Made by a program: the position numbers and the translations under genes
The notes under the pieces: model-generated
Database searches by the model: none
Seen by the model: only the letters and a program-made list of their open reading frames with translations
What the model was told of the DNA's origin: nothing
Shown here: positions 39,697-49,687 of the stretch, one piece after another
Position numbering within the stretch: the stretch's first letter is position 1
Layout: the number at the start of each line of letters is the position of its first letter
From: Pseudomonas oryzihabitans NBRC 102199
GTDB taxonomy: Bacteria > Pseudomonadota > Gammaproteobacteria > Pseudomonadales > Pseudomonadaceae
Direction of reading: 5' to 3'
NCBI RefSeq assembly: GCF_000730625.1
Contig: NZ_BBIT01000019.1
Span: 62,001 to 126,000, forward strand
Length of the DNA stretch: 64,000 bases

Positions 39697-40848
39697 ATGC
39701 ACGACATCGAACTCACCGAAGAACAACGCATGATCCGCGACCTGGCGCGTGACTTCGCCCGCCGCGAGGTCGCGCCCCACGCCCGCGCCTGGGAAAAGGC
39801 CGAGTGGATCGACGACGCCGTGGTCGCCCAGCTGGGTGAGCTGGGCCTGCTGGGCATGGTGGTGCCCGAGCAATGGGGCGGCACCTACCTGGATTACGTC
39901 GCCTATGCCCTGGCGGTGGAAGAGATCTCCGCCGGCGACGGCAGCCTCGGCGCCCTGATGAGCATCCACAGCTCGGTGGGCTGCGGCCCGCTGCTGCGCT
40001 ACGGCAACGCCGCACAGCAGGACCGCTGGCTACCCGACCTGGCGGCCGGCAAGGTCATCGGCTGCTTCTGCCTGACCGAACCCCAGGCCGGCTCCGAGGC
40101 GCACAATCTGCGCACCCGGGCGGTACTCGACGGCGACAGCTGGGTGCTCAATGGCAGCAAGCAATTCGTCAGCAACGGTCGCCGCGCGGGGCTGGCCATC
40201 GTCTTCGCGGTGACCGATCCGGAGCTGGGCAAGAAGGGCCTGTCGGCCTTTCTGGTGCCTACCGACACCCCCGGCTTTCGCGTCGAGCGCACCGAGCACA
40301 AGATGGGCCTGCGCGCCTCCGACACCTGCGCGGTCACCCTGGACAACTGCCGCATCCCGGCGGCCAACCTGCTGGGCGAGCGCGGCAAGGGGCTGGCCAT
40401 CGCCCTGTCCAACCTGGAAGGCGGCCGCATCGGCATCGCCGCCCAGGCGCTGGGGATCGCCCGCGCGGCCTTCGAGGCGGCGCTGGGCTATGCCCGCGAA
40501 CGCATCCAGTTCGACAAGGCGATCATCCAGCACCAGAGCATCGCCAACATGCTGGCGGACATGCATACGCGCCTCAATGCCGCGCGGCTGCTGATCCTGC
40601 ATGCGGCGCGGCTGCGCACGGCGGGCCAGCCCTGCCTGAGCGAAGCCTCCCAGGCCAAGCTGTTCGCCACCGAGACGGGCGAATGGGTGTGCTCCAAGGC
40701 CATCCAGATTCATGGCGGCTACGGCTACCTGGAGGACTACCCGGTGGAGCAGTACTACCGCGACATCCGCATCACCCAGATCTACGAAGGCTCCAGTGAA
40801 ATCCAGCGCCTGCTGATCACCCGGGAACTCGATCGCTACGAAATGTGA
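39697..40848 (+). CDS. Acyl-CoA dehydrogenase (probably isobutyryl-CoA)
   Basis: This 383-residue flavoprotein shows [35 protein letters not shown] and a C-terminal [35 protein letters not shown]. The catalytic glutamate is expected in the QIYEGSSE segment. It transfers electrons to ETF. By operon context its substrate is isobutyryl-CoA, giving methacrylyl-CoA. No second acyl-CoA dehydrogenase exists in the window, so it may also serve 2-methylbutyryl-CoA. GGGAGG precedes the ATG. It is the last gene of the operon. Confidence 0.92.
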   Translation: MHDIELTEEQRMIRDLARDFARREVAPHARAWEKAEWIDDAVVAQLGELGLLGMVVPEQWGGTYLDYVAYALAVEEISAGDGSLGALMSIHSSVGCGPLLRYGNAAQQDRWLPDLAAGKVIGCFCLTEPQAGSEAHNLRTRAVLDGDSWVLNGSKQFVSNGRRAGLAIVFAVTDPELGKKGLSAFLVPTDTPGFRVERTEHKMGLRASDTCAVTLDNCRIPAANLLGERGKGLAIALSNLEGGRIGIAAQALGIARAAFEAALGYARERIQFDKAIIQHQSIANMLADMHTRLNAARLLILHAARLRTAGQPCLSEASQAKLFATETGEWVCSKAIQIHGGYGYLEDYPVEQYYRDIRITQIYEGSSEIQRLLITRELDRYEM

Positions 40849-40986
40849 GGGCGTCCGGGATGACGGCCGTGACCTGCCCAGCAAAAGCCGAAGATGACAC
40901 CCAGGCGTCATCTGGACAGCACTGGGCGGGTGCTACGCTCCTGACAGGGATCGTGTCTGGTCCCGGTCTTGCCAAGGAATACCGTT

Positions 40987-41787
40987 ATGGCCTCCCTGCT
41001 CGCCTGCATCGATGGATCTCCCCACGCCGAAAGCGTCTGCGACCACACCGCCTGGTTGTCGCGACGACTGGACGCGCCCGTCACCCTGCTGCACGTGCAG
41101 GAGTCGGCCAGCAGCGGCAAGAAGGTCGCCAACGGCGCCCCGGTCTATCTGGACGATGACGTCGGCGCCGGCATGGCCAAGGCGCTGCTGCTCAATGCCC
41201 GCCAACGCCTGCTGCAGCAGGGCCTGACCTCGGCGCCGCAGATCCTGCGCCGCCCCGAGGGGCTGGTGGATACCCTCAAGACCCTGGAAGCCGACACCCG
41301 CCTGCTGGTGATCGGCAAGCGCGGCGAGCGCTCCGGGGACAGCGGCATCGGCAGCCAGCTGGAGGCCGTGGTCCGCGCCGTGCACCGGCCGATCCTGATC
41401 TGTTCGGGGCCGTTCAAGCCGCCGCGGCAATTCACCATCGCCTATGACGGCCGGGAAGCCACCCACCAGGGCATCCTGGCGCTGGCGCGCAGTCCGCTGC
41501 TGGCCGGCATGAGCGGCACCCTGCTGCGCGTCGGCGAAGACGATCCGATCCTGCGCAAGCGCCTGGATGACCTGGCCCTGCTGCTGCGCAGCGCCGGTTG
41601 CCGGGTCGACACCACCGTCGCCCATGGCGACGTGGAGCGCATCGTCCCCCGCCACCTCGACGAACGCCGGGCCGACCTGCTGATCATGGGCGCCTACAGT
41701 CACTCCTCGGTCTGGCGCTTCCTGCGCGGCAGTCGCACCACCCAGCTGCTGCACAAGACCGAAGTACCGATGCTGCTGCTGCGCTGA
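40987..41787 (+). CDS. Universal stress protein, tandem UspA domains
   Basis: This 266-residue protein has two UspA-type domains. The first starts LLACIDGSPHAESVCDHTAWL and ends LLVIGKRGERSGDSGIGSQLEAVVRAVHRPILIC. The second starts FTIAYDGREATHQGILALA and ends LLIMGAYSHSSVWRFLRGSRTTQLLHKTEVPMLLL. Both halves end in the G-2X-G-9X-G(S/T) nucleotide-binding pattern or a variant of it. Such tandem proteins are induced by growth arrest or anaerobiosis in pseudomonads. The ATG at 40987 has AAGGAA ahead; an in-frame ATG six codons upstream is also possible. It stands alone. Confidence 0.9.
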   Translation: MASLLACIDGSPHAESVCDHTAWLSRRLDAPVTLLHVQESASSGKKVANGAPVYLDDDVGAGMAKALLLNARQRLLQQGLTSAPQILRRPEGLVDTLKTLEADTRLLVIGKRGERSGDSGIGSQLEAVVRAVHRPILICSGPFKPPRQFTIAYDGREATHQGILALARSPLLAGMSGTLLRVGEDDPILRKRLDDLALLLRSAGCRVDTTVAHGDVERIVPRHLDERRADLLIMGAYSHSSVWRFLRGSRTTQLLHKTEVPMLLLR

Positions 41788-41937
41788 GACCGCGCCTCTA
41801 CCCGGGCACAGCCCATCCGCTCGGGACGCGTTTCGTCGGCCAGCCGACGCCAGCGCTCAAGCCCACCCGAAAATCGCCGAAGCAGAAGACATAGAGCCCT
41901 GCCCTCTGTCGGGCTCCCCGGCGCGTCGGTAGGCCCC

Positions 41938-42489
41938 ATGAGCACCCATGTCATCCATTTCACCGGTCCCATCAATTCCACCAGCTGCGGCCAGCTGATC
42001 GCCCAGTGCTCCCAGGCCGTGCAGCAGGACGCCTCGCGCATCCTGCTCAAGATCGCCACCATGGGCGGCGATTGCAGCTACGGCTTCACGATGTACAACT
42101 TCCTGCTGTCCCTGCCGCTGCCGGTGCATACCCACAACCTGGGCACCGTCGAGTCCATGGGCAACATCCTCTTCCTGGCCGGCGAACACCGCACCGCCAG
42201 TCGTCACAGCAAATTCCTCTACCACTCCTTCTACTGGAATCTGAACAACTCGGTGGACCATGCGCGCATGGCCGAATACGCCATGTGCCTGGACTACGAC
42301 CTGGATCTCTATGCCCGCATCGTCGCCGAGCGCACCGCCGGTGCCGCCGAGGCCCTGGACATCCACAGCTGCCTCAAGGCCAACGCCCGGCTGCTGAGTC
42401 CGGAAGCGGCCCTGACCACCGGGGTGATCCATGCCGTCGACGAATGCCGCGTGCAGCCGGGTGAGGTCACCACCTTCATCCATCTCTGA
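41938..42489 (+). CDS. Stand-alone ClpP-like protease/peptidase
   Basis: This 183-residue protein has the ClpP/crotonase fold pattern. The nucleophile region is GTVESMGNILFLAGEHR (Ser73), and the histidine region is SKFLYHSFYWN (His96). Aligned without gaps to ClpP at the LSPEA stretch, the catalytic aspartate position is Asn149. It lacks the ClpP N-terminal region that contacts the ATPase. It is monocistronic, with a 150-base leader and a strong terminator. Its role is unknown; it could be an ATP-independent peptidase, a modulator of ClpP or an inactive homologue. Confidence 0.8.
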   Translation: MSTHVIHFTGPINSTSCGQLIAQCSQAVQQDASRILLKIATMGGDCSYGFTMYNFLLSLPLPVHTHNLGTVESMGNILFLAGEHRTASRHSKFLYHSFYWNLNNSVDHARMAEYAMCLDYDLDLYARIVAERTAGAAEALDIHSCLKANARLLSPEAALTTGVIHAVDECRVQPGEVTTFIHL

Positions 42490-42498
42490 GCAGGCAAG

Positions 42499-42533
42499 AA
42501 AAAACCCGGTGACCTTTGGCCACCGGGTTTTTT
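42499..42533. terminator. Bidirectional terminator
   Basis: A 13-base stem (42499-42511 with 42521-42533) with A- and T-runs lies between the convergent ClpP-like and GH5 genes, 10 bases past the former stop. Confidence 0.92.
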
Positions 42534-42551
42534 ATTGCCCGACCCCGGGGA

Positions 42552-44318
42552 TCAGCGGCTGAAGGACACCAGGGTGTTGGGGTAGCCGACGCTGGCATCC
42601 AGGCGGCTGGCGTCGAAGAACACCCCCAGGTTGTTGGCGCCATCCTGCACATAGCTGATCTTGAGGATCTGGCCATTGACCAGGCGCACCGAGCCACCCA
42701 GCTTGAAGGCCGAGCGATTGGCCGCGGTGGCCGGGATGGAGATGGCCGCGGCGCGACGGTAGACGCCGCGATTCCAGTCGGCATTGGTGAAGTCGTTGAT
42801 GGCGCTGCTGACGCTGGCGGCGCTGGTCACCCCGGTGGGCGACACGGTCACGGTCTTGGGATAGCCCACGGCGTTGCCGTTGAAGGGCGTGCCTTCGGTG
42901 AAGACCCCCAGGCTGTTGCCGGCCTGCACCGAGGAGATCCGCCGCACCTGGCCATCCGCGGTGGTCAGGTAGGCACCGGCCTTGAAGGCGGCGCGATTCA
43001 CCGCGGTCCCGGGTACCGAGACGGCGGCCTTCTTGAGGAACACCCCCTTGTGCCAGTCCGAGTTGGTGAAGTCGTTGATCACCGAGGTAACCGTGCCTGC
43101 GGTCGCGCCATTGCTCGGCGGCACCTGAACGCCTGCATTACTGCCTACGTTTCCGGTGTTGCCGGCGCTGCTGCCGCTGCCGGAATTGCCCACGGCGCCG
43201 GCGCTACCGCCAGCCGAACCGCTGTTGCCGGCCGTGCCACCACCGTTGGCCGGGGTGGTGCTGCCGCTGGCGACCGGGCCGATGGCGGTGCAGCTGCTGT
43301 CGTCCAGGTACTTGCGCAGGGTCGGCCACTGCGGCCGCTCCTGGCCATTGATCGGCTCCACCGACATGAAGTAGCTGCCCCAGCCCGGACCCGCGGCCCA
43401 GTAGGAGGCCGGGATGCAGTTCTGCTTGAGGTAGGCCAGCATGTTGTCCATCAGCAGGTTCCAGCGCGGATTGTTGTCCGGTACGCCGAATTCACCGATA
43501 TAGCCGCGCTTGCCGTTCTTCTTCAGCCAGTCGACGAAGGGCTTCACCCGGGTCACGCCATAGTTGGCGTCGAGCTTGTTGACGTCGGTCTTGTCGTAGC
43601 TGCCGCCAGCGTTCTCGTCGAAGTAGGAATGCGCCGAGAAGATGATGTTGTTGGCCGGATCCTTCAGCCCCAGCAGGGCATCGTTGAACTCGGCCCAGCG
43701 GGTGGCGCTCGACCAGCCGTTGCCTTCGACGATGACCGGACGGGTGCTGTCCACCGCGCGCACGCCATTGATGCCGTACTGGGCCGCGGTCGGCCAGTAG
43801 GCCATGGCATCGTGGGGCTCGTTCATGATGTCGTAGGCGTACAGCGAGGACTGGCCGCTCCACTGCCGCGCAATGTGGGTCATGATCTCCTGATAGCGGG
43901 CATAGGGGACGCCGCTGGTGCCGATCACCTGACCGCGATAGCGGGCATAGTTGTGCAGGTCGAGGATGATCTTGATGCCGTGCTTTTGCGCATAGCCGAA
44001 GGTCTGGTTCACCAGGGCGACGTAGGCACTGTCCAGTGGGCCGCCCAGCTTGGGTTGCAGGCGCTCCCAGATGATGGGGAAACGGATCAGTTTGACGCCC
44101 CGCGCGCTCCACTGCTGGAAGTAGGCCTCCACCGGAAAGATGTAGTTGGTGCCATTGATGCCGGGCAGCACCTGGGGCGCGAAGCCCGCACCCGACAGAT
44201 TCAGACCGACCAGGCTGACAGGCTCGGCCTGGGCAACGCCAGCGGACAGCGCGAGAACGGTAGCGGCCGCGGCGAGCGGACGACGAAGGGCGGTAGCGAG
44301 GGAGCGGATAGGCGTCAT
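42552..44318 (-). CDS. Secreted GH5 glycosidase (cellulase family) with duplicated C-terminal modules
   Basis: This 588-residue protein has a Sec signal peptide (1-31, ending AQA), then a glycoside hydrolase family 5 domain (about 35-342). The acid/base Glu167 lies in YDIMNEPHD and the nucleophile Glu276 in YIGEFG. Residues about 350-405 are a Gly/Ser/Asn/Ala-rich linker. The rest is two copies of a roughly 80-residue module (412-492 and 504-588), offset by 93 residues, each starting INDFTN-DW and ending GVF...VGYP. The modules may bind polysaccharide, but I do not recognise the family. Endoglucanase or another beta-glycanase activity is likely. A terminator follows; no operon partner is present. 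Confidence 0.88.
   Translation of the reverse strand: MTPIRSLATALRRPLAAAATVLALSAGVAQAEPVSLVGLNLSGAGFAPQVLPGINGTNYIFPVEAYFQQWSARGVKLIRFPIIWERLQPKLGGPLDSAYVALVNQTFGYAQKHGIKIILDLHNYARYRGQVIGTSGVPYARYQEIMTHIARQWSGQSSLYAYDIMNEPHDAMAYWPTAAQYGINGVRAVDSTRPVIVEGNGWSSATRWAEFNDALLGLKDPANNIIFSAHSYFDENAGGSYDKTDVNKLDANYGVTRVKPFVDWLKKNGKRGYIGEFGVPDNNPRWNLLMDNMLAYLKQNCIPASYWAAGPGWGSYFMSVEPINGQERPQWPTLRKYLDDSSCTAIGPVASGSTTPANGGGTAGNSGSAGGSAGAVGNSGSGSSAGNTGNVGSNAGVQVPPSNGATAGTVTSVINDFTNSDWHKGVFLKKAAVSVPGTAVNRAAFKAGAYLTTADGQVRRISSVQAGNSLGVFTEGTPFNGNAVGYPKTVTVSPTGVTSAASVSSAINDFTNADWNRGVYRRAAAISIPATAANRSAFKLGGSVRLVNGQILKISYVQDGANNLGVFFDASRLDASVGYPNTLVSFSR
42555..43085 (-). repeat. Two tandem module copies within the GH5 gene
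   Basis: The coding region for residues 412-492 (43085-42843) is repeated as residues 504-588 (42809-42555). Conserved landmarks at a constant 93-residue offset are V/AINDFTN, DW-x-x-GV, VNRAAFK/ANRSAFK, DGQ/NGQ, LGVF and VGYP. Confidence 0.8.
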
Positions 44319-44716
44319 GGACAGATACTGCTTTGGGAGGCGTGGCGTCGATGTCCTTTGTGTACGAGCAAAGCCTGGGTTTAGGTAAGGCCACTGGGAC
44401 GTGACAAGAAAAGCACTCTGCGTCCTGCAGTTGCCTTACCCAATACAAGTCATATGCCAGGTCGCTGAAACCTTTCACCGCGGCGGTGGTCATGCACGAC
44501 CGCAGGGTGTCGCAAAGCACCGCTCTAGAGCCTTTGCAGGAAACGTAACCAAATATGCGTGGCATGGCGTCGCAGCGTGCGAAAGCTGCGCGCGACAAAA
44601 TAATCACGGCACGAAGACAGAAATCTGACGCCAAATTCAGTGGCACATGGCCTGGGGAATTTTCCCGGGTCGCCGCTATCCAAGGCTCAGCAACGTCTTG
44701 TATATAAGGTCCAGTC
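44319..44716. other. 398-base intergenic region without a gene
   Basis: This gap separates the divergent GH5 and receiver-domain genes. I find no convincing reading frame, tRNA or known small RNA. It contains GGGAATTTTCCCGGG (44655-44669), an imperfect palindrome, and TATATAAGG just before the receiver gene, which holds both a possible -10 and the ribosome binding site. Regulatory input for the two genes is the most likely content; a small RNA cannot be excluded. Confidence 0.5.
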
Positions 44717-45124
44717 ATGCGCGCAGAACAGCCGGGAACCCCTGTCTTCCGACCCACCATCCTGGTGGTGGACGACGAGCCACTGGTCGCGGATTTCGTT
44801 ACCGAGATCCTCGAACCCGAAGGCTTCAATATCATCGCCGCTGACTCCGCCGATGCTGCCTTGTCACTGTTGGAGAAAGAGGACGCCAATATCGACATCC
44901 TGTTGACGGACATTCGCATGCCCGGCTCCATGGATGGCGCTCAACTGGCCAATCTGGTGTGCCAACGCTGGGCAGATATGCCCATTATTGTCATGTCCGG
45001 CTACGAAACGCCGTCTACCGCCAGCATCAAGTGCAAGGTGCGCTTCCTGCCCAAGCCCTGGTCGATCGGTCAATTGATCGATGCCGTGAATGGCGTCGCC
45101 TATTCTGTTACGCCCAGTGCCTGA
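44717..45124 (+). CDS. Orphan receiver-domain response regulator
   Basis: This 135-residue protein is a single CheY-like receiver. Acidic residues Asp19/Asp20 lie in LVVDDEP, the phospho-acceptor is Asp65 in LLTDIRMPG, the conserved Thr/Ser position is Ser94, and the lysine is Lys113 in FLPKPW. There is no output domain. No histidine kinase lies beside it, so its partner must be encoded elsewhere. An AAGG site precedes the ATG by 7 bases. Confidence 0.88.
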   Translation: MRAEQPGTPVFRPTILVVDDEPLVADFVTEILEPEGFNIIAADSADAALSLLEKEDANIDILLTDIRMPGSMDGAQLANLVCQRWADMPIIVMSGYETPSTASIKCKVRFLPKPWSIGQLIDAVNGVAYSVTPSA

Positions 45125-45189
45125 AGATCGAGGAACCCTGGCGATGTGAATGGTGTCACATCGCCACCTCGGTACTTCGGACAACAACA

Positions 45190-45402
45190 ATGCTTGCCCT
45201 CACCCACCAGTTCGTCGCCCAGCTGCCCAACATCGACTGCCTGTTCGGCCCCCTGACCCCGGATGGCGGTCTGCCGGTGCAAGTCTGTCGTCCCGCCAGC
45301 GAACATCGCCTGACCCTGATGCTGGATACCGCCCGCCTGCGCGACCGCGCCTATTGCGCAACCCAGGCGCAGCAGGTCCGCACTTCCCTCGGTATCCGCT
45401 AG
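45190..45402 (+). CDS. Possible small protein, 70 residues
   Basis: An open frame encodes a mildly amphipathic 70-residue protein beginning MLALTHQFVAQLPNIDCLFG. No strong Shine-Dalgarno is visible, but AACAACAA (45183-45190) runs into the start codon, resembling an Hfq/Crc motif. I recognise no family. It sits between the receiver gene and bkdR, convergent to bkdR. A different overlapping frame of similar length is richer in Pro/Arg and looks like a shadow. Confidence 0.4.
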   Translation: MLALTHQFVAQLPNIDCLFGPLTPDGGLPVQVCRPASEHRLTLMLDTARLRDRAYCATQAQQVRTSLGIR

Positions 45403-45416
45403 TCGTTGCACGCGCC

Positions 45417-45878
45417 TCATAGCGGCGGCGCCGGTCGCAACAGCACGGCCTTGAGCGAGAAGGCCGAGGTCACGCTGGCCACCCCGGGAATGCAGGTCAG
45501 GGTCTCGGCGAGAAAGTGCTGATAGGCTGCGAGATCCTGCACCACCACCCGCAATACGTAGTCCGCATCCCCGGTCATCTGGAAACAGCTCATCACCTGG
45601 GGCGCCTTGACGATCTCCCGCTCGAAGGCGCGCAGGTAGTCGGTGGACTGCTTTTCCAGGCGCACCGACACGAAGACGCTGACACTGCCGGCCAGCCGGG
45701 TTTCATCGAGCTGGGCGTGATAGCCCTGGATGTAACGCTCCTCCTCCAGTCGCTTGACCCGCCGTAGCGTCGGGGTCAGCGACAGCCCGATCTTTTGCGC
45801 CAGATCGCGCCAGCTCAGGCGGCCATCGGCGGACAGGGCGTTGAGGATGCGCAGGTCGATACGGTCCAGACCAGCCAT
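45417..45878 (-). CDS. bkdR: Lrp/AsnC-family activator BkdR
   Basis: This 153-residue regulator has an N-terminal helix-turn-helix (LDRIDLRILNALSADGRLSWRDLAQKIGLSLTPTLRRVKRLEEE) and a C-terminal RAM ligand-binding domain. Divergent placement from bkdA1 and its length match P. putida BkdR, which activates the bkd operon in response to branched-chain amino acids. Multiple binding within the 223-base shared region is expected from the family, but I cannot define sites. Confidence 0.93.
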   Translation of the reverse strand: MAGLDRIDLRILNALSADGRLSWRDLAQKIGLSLTPTLRRVKRLEEERYIQGYHAQLDETRLAGSVSVFVSVRLEKQSTDYLRAFEREIVKAPQVMSCFQMTGDADYVLRVVVQDLAAYQHFLAETLTCIPGVASVTSAFSLKAVLLRPAPPL

Positions 45879-45979
45879 GGTGCAAAACCTCTACTGTTGT
45901 TCTTGTACGGAGTTCAATAGCACCAAAAGGCCGGGCTGCCCACCCCGAAATTGCGGCAAAACGGCTAGCCATGCCGGCC

Positions 45980-47334
<1,355 letters not shown>

Positions 47335-47338
47335 CGCC

Positions 47339-48397
47339 ATGACCGTACAACAGGAAACCGACCTGCCGACCCAGGCCGGCAGCCGCAGCACCCTGACCAT
47401 GATCCAGGCCATCCGCTCGGCCATGGACGTGATGCTCGAACGCGACAGCAACGTGGTGGTGTTCGGCGAGGACGTCGGCTATTTCGGCGGCGTCTTTCGC
47501 TGCACCGAGGGCCTGCAGGCCAAGTATGGCGCCTCGCGGGTATTCGACGCGCCCATCTCGGAGAACGGTATCGCCGGCGCCGCGGTGGGCATGGGCGCCT
47601 ACGGCCTGCGACCGGTGGCGGAGATCCAGTTCGCCGACTACGTGTACCCGGCCATCGACCAGATCGTCTCCGAGGCGGCGCGGCTGCGCTATCGCTCGGT
47701 GGGCCAGTTCACCTCGCCGCTGGTGTTCCGCATGCCCTGCGGTGGCGGCATCTATGGCGGCCAGACCCACAGCCAGAGTCCCGAGGCCATGTTCACCCAG
47801 GTCTGCGGCCTGCGCACCGTGATGCCCTCCAATCCCTATGACGCCAAGGGCCTGCTGATTGCTTCCATCGAGAGCGACGATCCGGTGATCTTTCTCGAAC
47901 CCAAGCGCCTCTACAACGGCCCCTTCGACGGCCATCACGACCGCCCGGTGACGCCCTGGTCCGGCCATCCGGCCAGCGCCGTGCCGGACGGCTACTACCG
48001 GGTCGAGCTGGAACGCGCCGCGGTGGTCCGTCCCGGCAAGCAGGTCACGGTGCTGACCTATGGCACCACCGTCTGGGTCGCCCTGGCGGCGGCTGCCGAG
48101 ACCAGCATCGACGCCGAGGTGATCGACATTCGCAGCCTTTGGCCGCTGGACCTGCAGACCCTCACCGATTCGGTGAACAAGACCGGCCGCTGCGTGGTGG
48201 TCCACGAAGCCACCCGCACCTGCGGCTATGGCGCCGAGCTGGTGTCCCTCATGCAGGAGCACTGCTTCCATCGCCTGGAGGCGCCCATCGAGCGGGTGAC
48301 CGGCTGGGATACCCCCTATCCCCACGCCCAGGAATGGGACTACTTCCCGGGTCCGTCCCGGGTCGGCGCCGCGCTCAAGCGCGTGATGGAGGTCTGA
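47339..48397 (+). CDS. bkdA2: Branched-chain 2-oxoacid dehydrogenase E1 beta
   Basis: This 352-residue transketolase-like subunit completes the E1 heterotetramer. It has VVFGEDVGYFGGVFRCTEGLQ and EIQFADYVYPAIDQIVSEAARLRYRS, typical of E1 beta. A catalytic-type histidine lies in QTHSQSPEAMF. The spacing of one base to bkdB indicates a single transcript and close translation. Confidence 0.97.
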   Translation: MTVQQETDLPTQAGSRSTLTMIQAIRSAMDVMLERDSNVVVFGEDVGYFGGVFRCTEGLQAKYGASRVFDAPISENGIAGAAVGMGAYGLRPVAEIQFADYVYPAIDQIVSEAARLRYRSVGQFTSPLVFRMPCGGGIYGGQTHSQSPEAMFTQVCGLRTVMPSNPYDAKGLLIASIESDDPVIFLEPKRLYNGPFDGHHDRPVTPWSGHPASAVPDGYYRVELERAAVVRPGKQVTVLTYGTTVWVALAAAAETSIDAEVIDIRSLWPLDLQTLTDSVNKTGRCVVVHEATRTCGYGAELVSLMQEHCFHRLEAPIERVTGWDTPYPHAQEWDYFPGPSRVGAALKRVMEV

Positions 48398-48398
48398 G

Positions 48399-49685
48399 AT
48401 GGGTACCCATGTCATCAAGATGCCCGACATCGGCGAAGGCATCGCCGAGGTGGAACTGGTCAAGTGGTACGTGGCGGTGGGCGACGAGGTCAGCGAAGAC
48501 CAGACCCTGGCCGACGTCATGACCGACAAGGCCATGGTGGAAATTCCTTCGCCGGTGGTGGGCCGGGTGGTCGCCCTGGGCGGCGAACCTGGCCAGGTAA
48601 TGGCCGTAGGCGCCGAGCTGATCCGCCTGGAGGTGGCCGGCGACGGCAATCTGCGCGAGGCCAGTCGCCCCGCGCCGGTGGCAGCCACTGCGGCGCCAGC
48701 CCCCAAGGCGGAAGCGCCCAAGCCCGAGGCGGCTCCAGCCCCGCGTCGCGCGGAAGCGGAGGTCCCGCGCGACGACGACCGACCAGCTTCCCGCCCGGCC
48801 CCCGGCAGTCCGCCGCTGGCGTCTCCCGCGGTGCGCCAGCACGCCTGGGACCTGGGCATCGAACTCCGCTTCGTCACCGGCAGCGGTCACGGCGGGCGCA
48901 TCCTGCATGGCGATCTGGAGGCCTATGTGCAGCAACGCGACGCCGGCTTGCCGCCCGCCACTGGCGGCGGTGGCCTGGCGAAACGCATTGGCGAGGAGCG
49001 CATCCCGCTGATCGGCCTGAGACGCAAGATCGCCGAGAAGATGCAGGCCGCCAAACGGCATATCCCCCACTTCACCTATGTGGAAGAGGTGGATGTCACC
49101 GAGCTGGAAGCCCTGCGCGCCACCCTCAATCAGCGCTGGCAGGGTCGTCGTGCCCACCTCACCCTGCTGCCCTTTCTGGCGCGAGCCCTGGTGGTGGCGG
49201 TACGGGACTTTCCGCAGATGAATGCGCGCTTCGACGAAGAGAGCAGCACCGTGACGCGCTATGGCGCGGTGCACCTGGGCATCGCCACCCAGGGCGAACA
49301 GGGGCTCGCGGTGCCGGTGGTCCGCCACGCCGAGGCGCTGGATCTCTGGGGCTGCGCCCAGGAGGTGGCCCGGCTGGCCACCGCGGTGCGCGGCGGCAAG
49401 GCCGGTCGCGACGAACTCTCCGGCTCGACCCTGACCATCAGCAGCCTGGGTCCGCTGGGGGGCATCGCCTCCACGCCCATCATCAACCATCCCGAGGTGG
49501 CCATCATCGGCGTCAATCGCATCGTCGAGCGCCCGGCCTTCCGCCATGGGCTGGTGGTGCCACGCAAGCTGATGAATCTCTCCGCTTCCTTCGACCACCG
49601 GCTGATCGATGGCCAGGACGCCGCCAGCTTCATCCAGGCCGTGCGCCAGCTGCTCGAACAACCCGCCACCCTCTTCCTGGAGTAG
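48399..49685 (+). CDS. bkdB: Branched-chain 2-oxoacid dehydrogenase E2 (lipoyl acyltransferase)
   Basis: This 428-residue core subunit transfers the acyl group to CoA. The lipoyl domain (1-80) carries Lys44 in [14 protein letters not shown]. An Ala/Pro/Glu-rich linker, a peripheral-subunit-binding domain (about 140-180, [28 protein letters not shown]) and the catalytic domain follow. The catalytic histidine lies in [15 protein letters not shown] near the C-terminus. The domain order and length match P. putida BkdB. Confidence 0.97.
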   Translation: MGTHVIKMPDIGEGIAEVELVKWYVAVGDEVSEDQTLADVMTDKAMVEIPSPVVGRVVALGGEPGQVMAVGAELIRLEVAGDGNLREASRPAPVAATAAPAPKAEAPKPEAAPAPRRAEAEVPRDDDRPASRPAPGSPPLASPAVRQHAWDLGIELRFVTGSGHGGRILHGDLEAYVQQRDAGLPPATGGGGLAKRIGEERIPLIGLRRKIAEKMQAAKRHIPHFTYVEEVDVTELEALRATLNQRWQGRRAHLTLLPFLARALVVAVRDFPQMNARFDEESSTVTRYGAVHLGIATQGEQGLAVPVVRHAEALDLWGCAQEVARLATAVRGGKAGRDELSGSTLTISSLGPLGGIASTPIINHPEVAIIGVNRIVERPAFRHGLVVPRKLMNLSASFDHRLIDGQDAASFIQAVRQLLEQPATLFLE

Positions 49686-49687
49686 CC

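Noticed and set aside
45150-45422. 90-codon frame overlapping the small gene at 45190
   Set aside because: It is Pro/Arg-rich with an atypical composition and no ribosome binding site, so it appears to be a shadow of the 70-codon frame.
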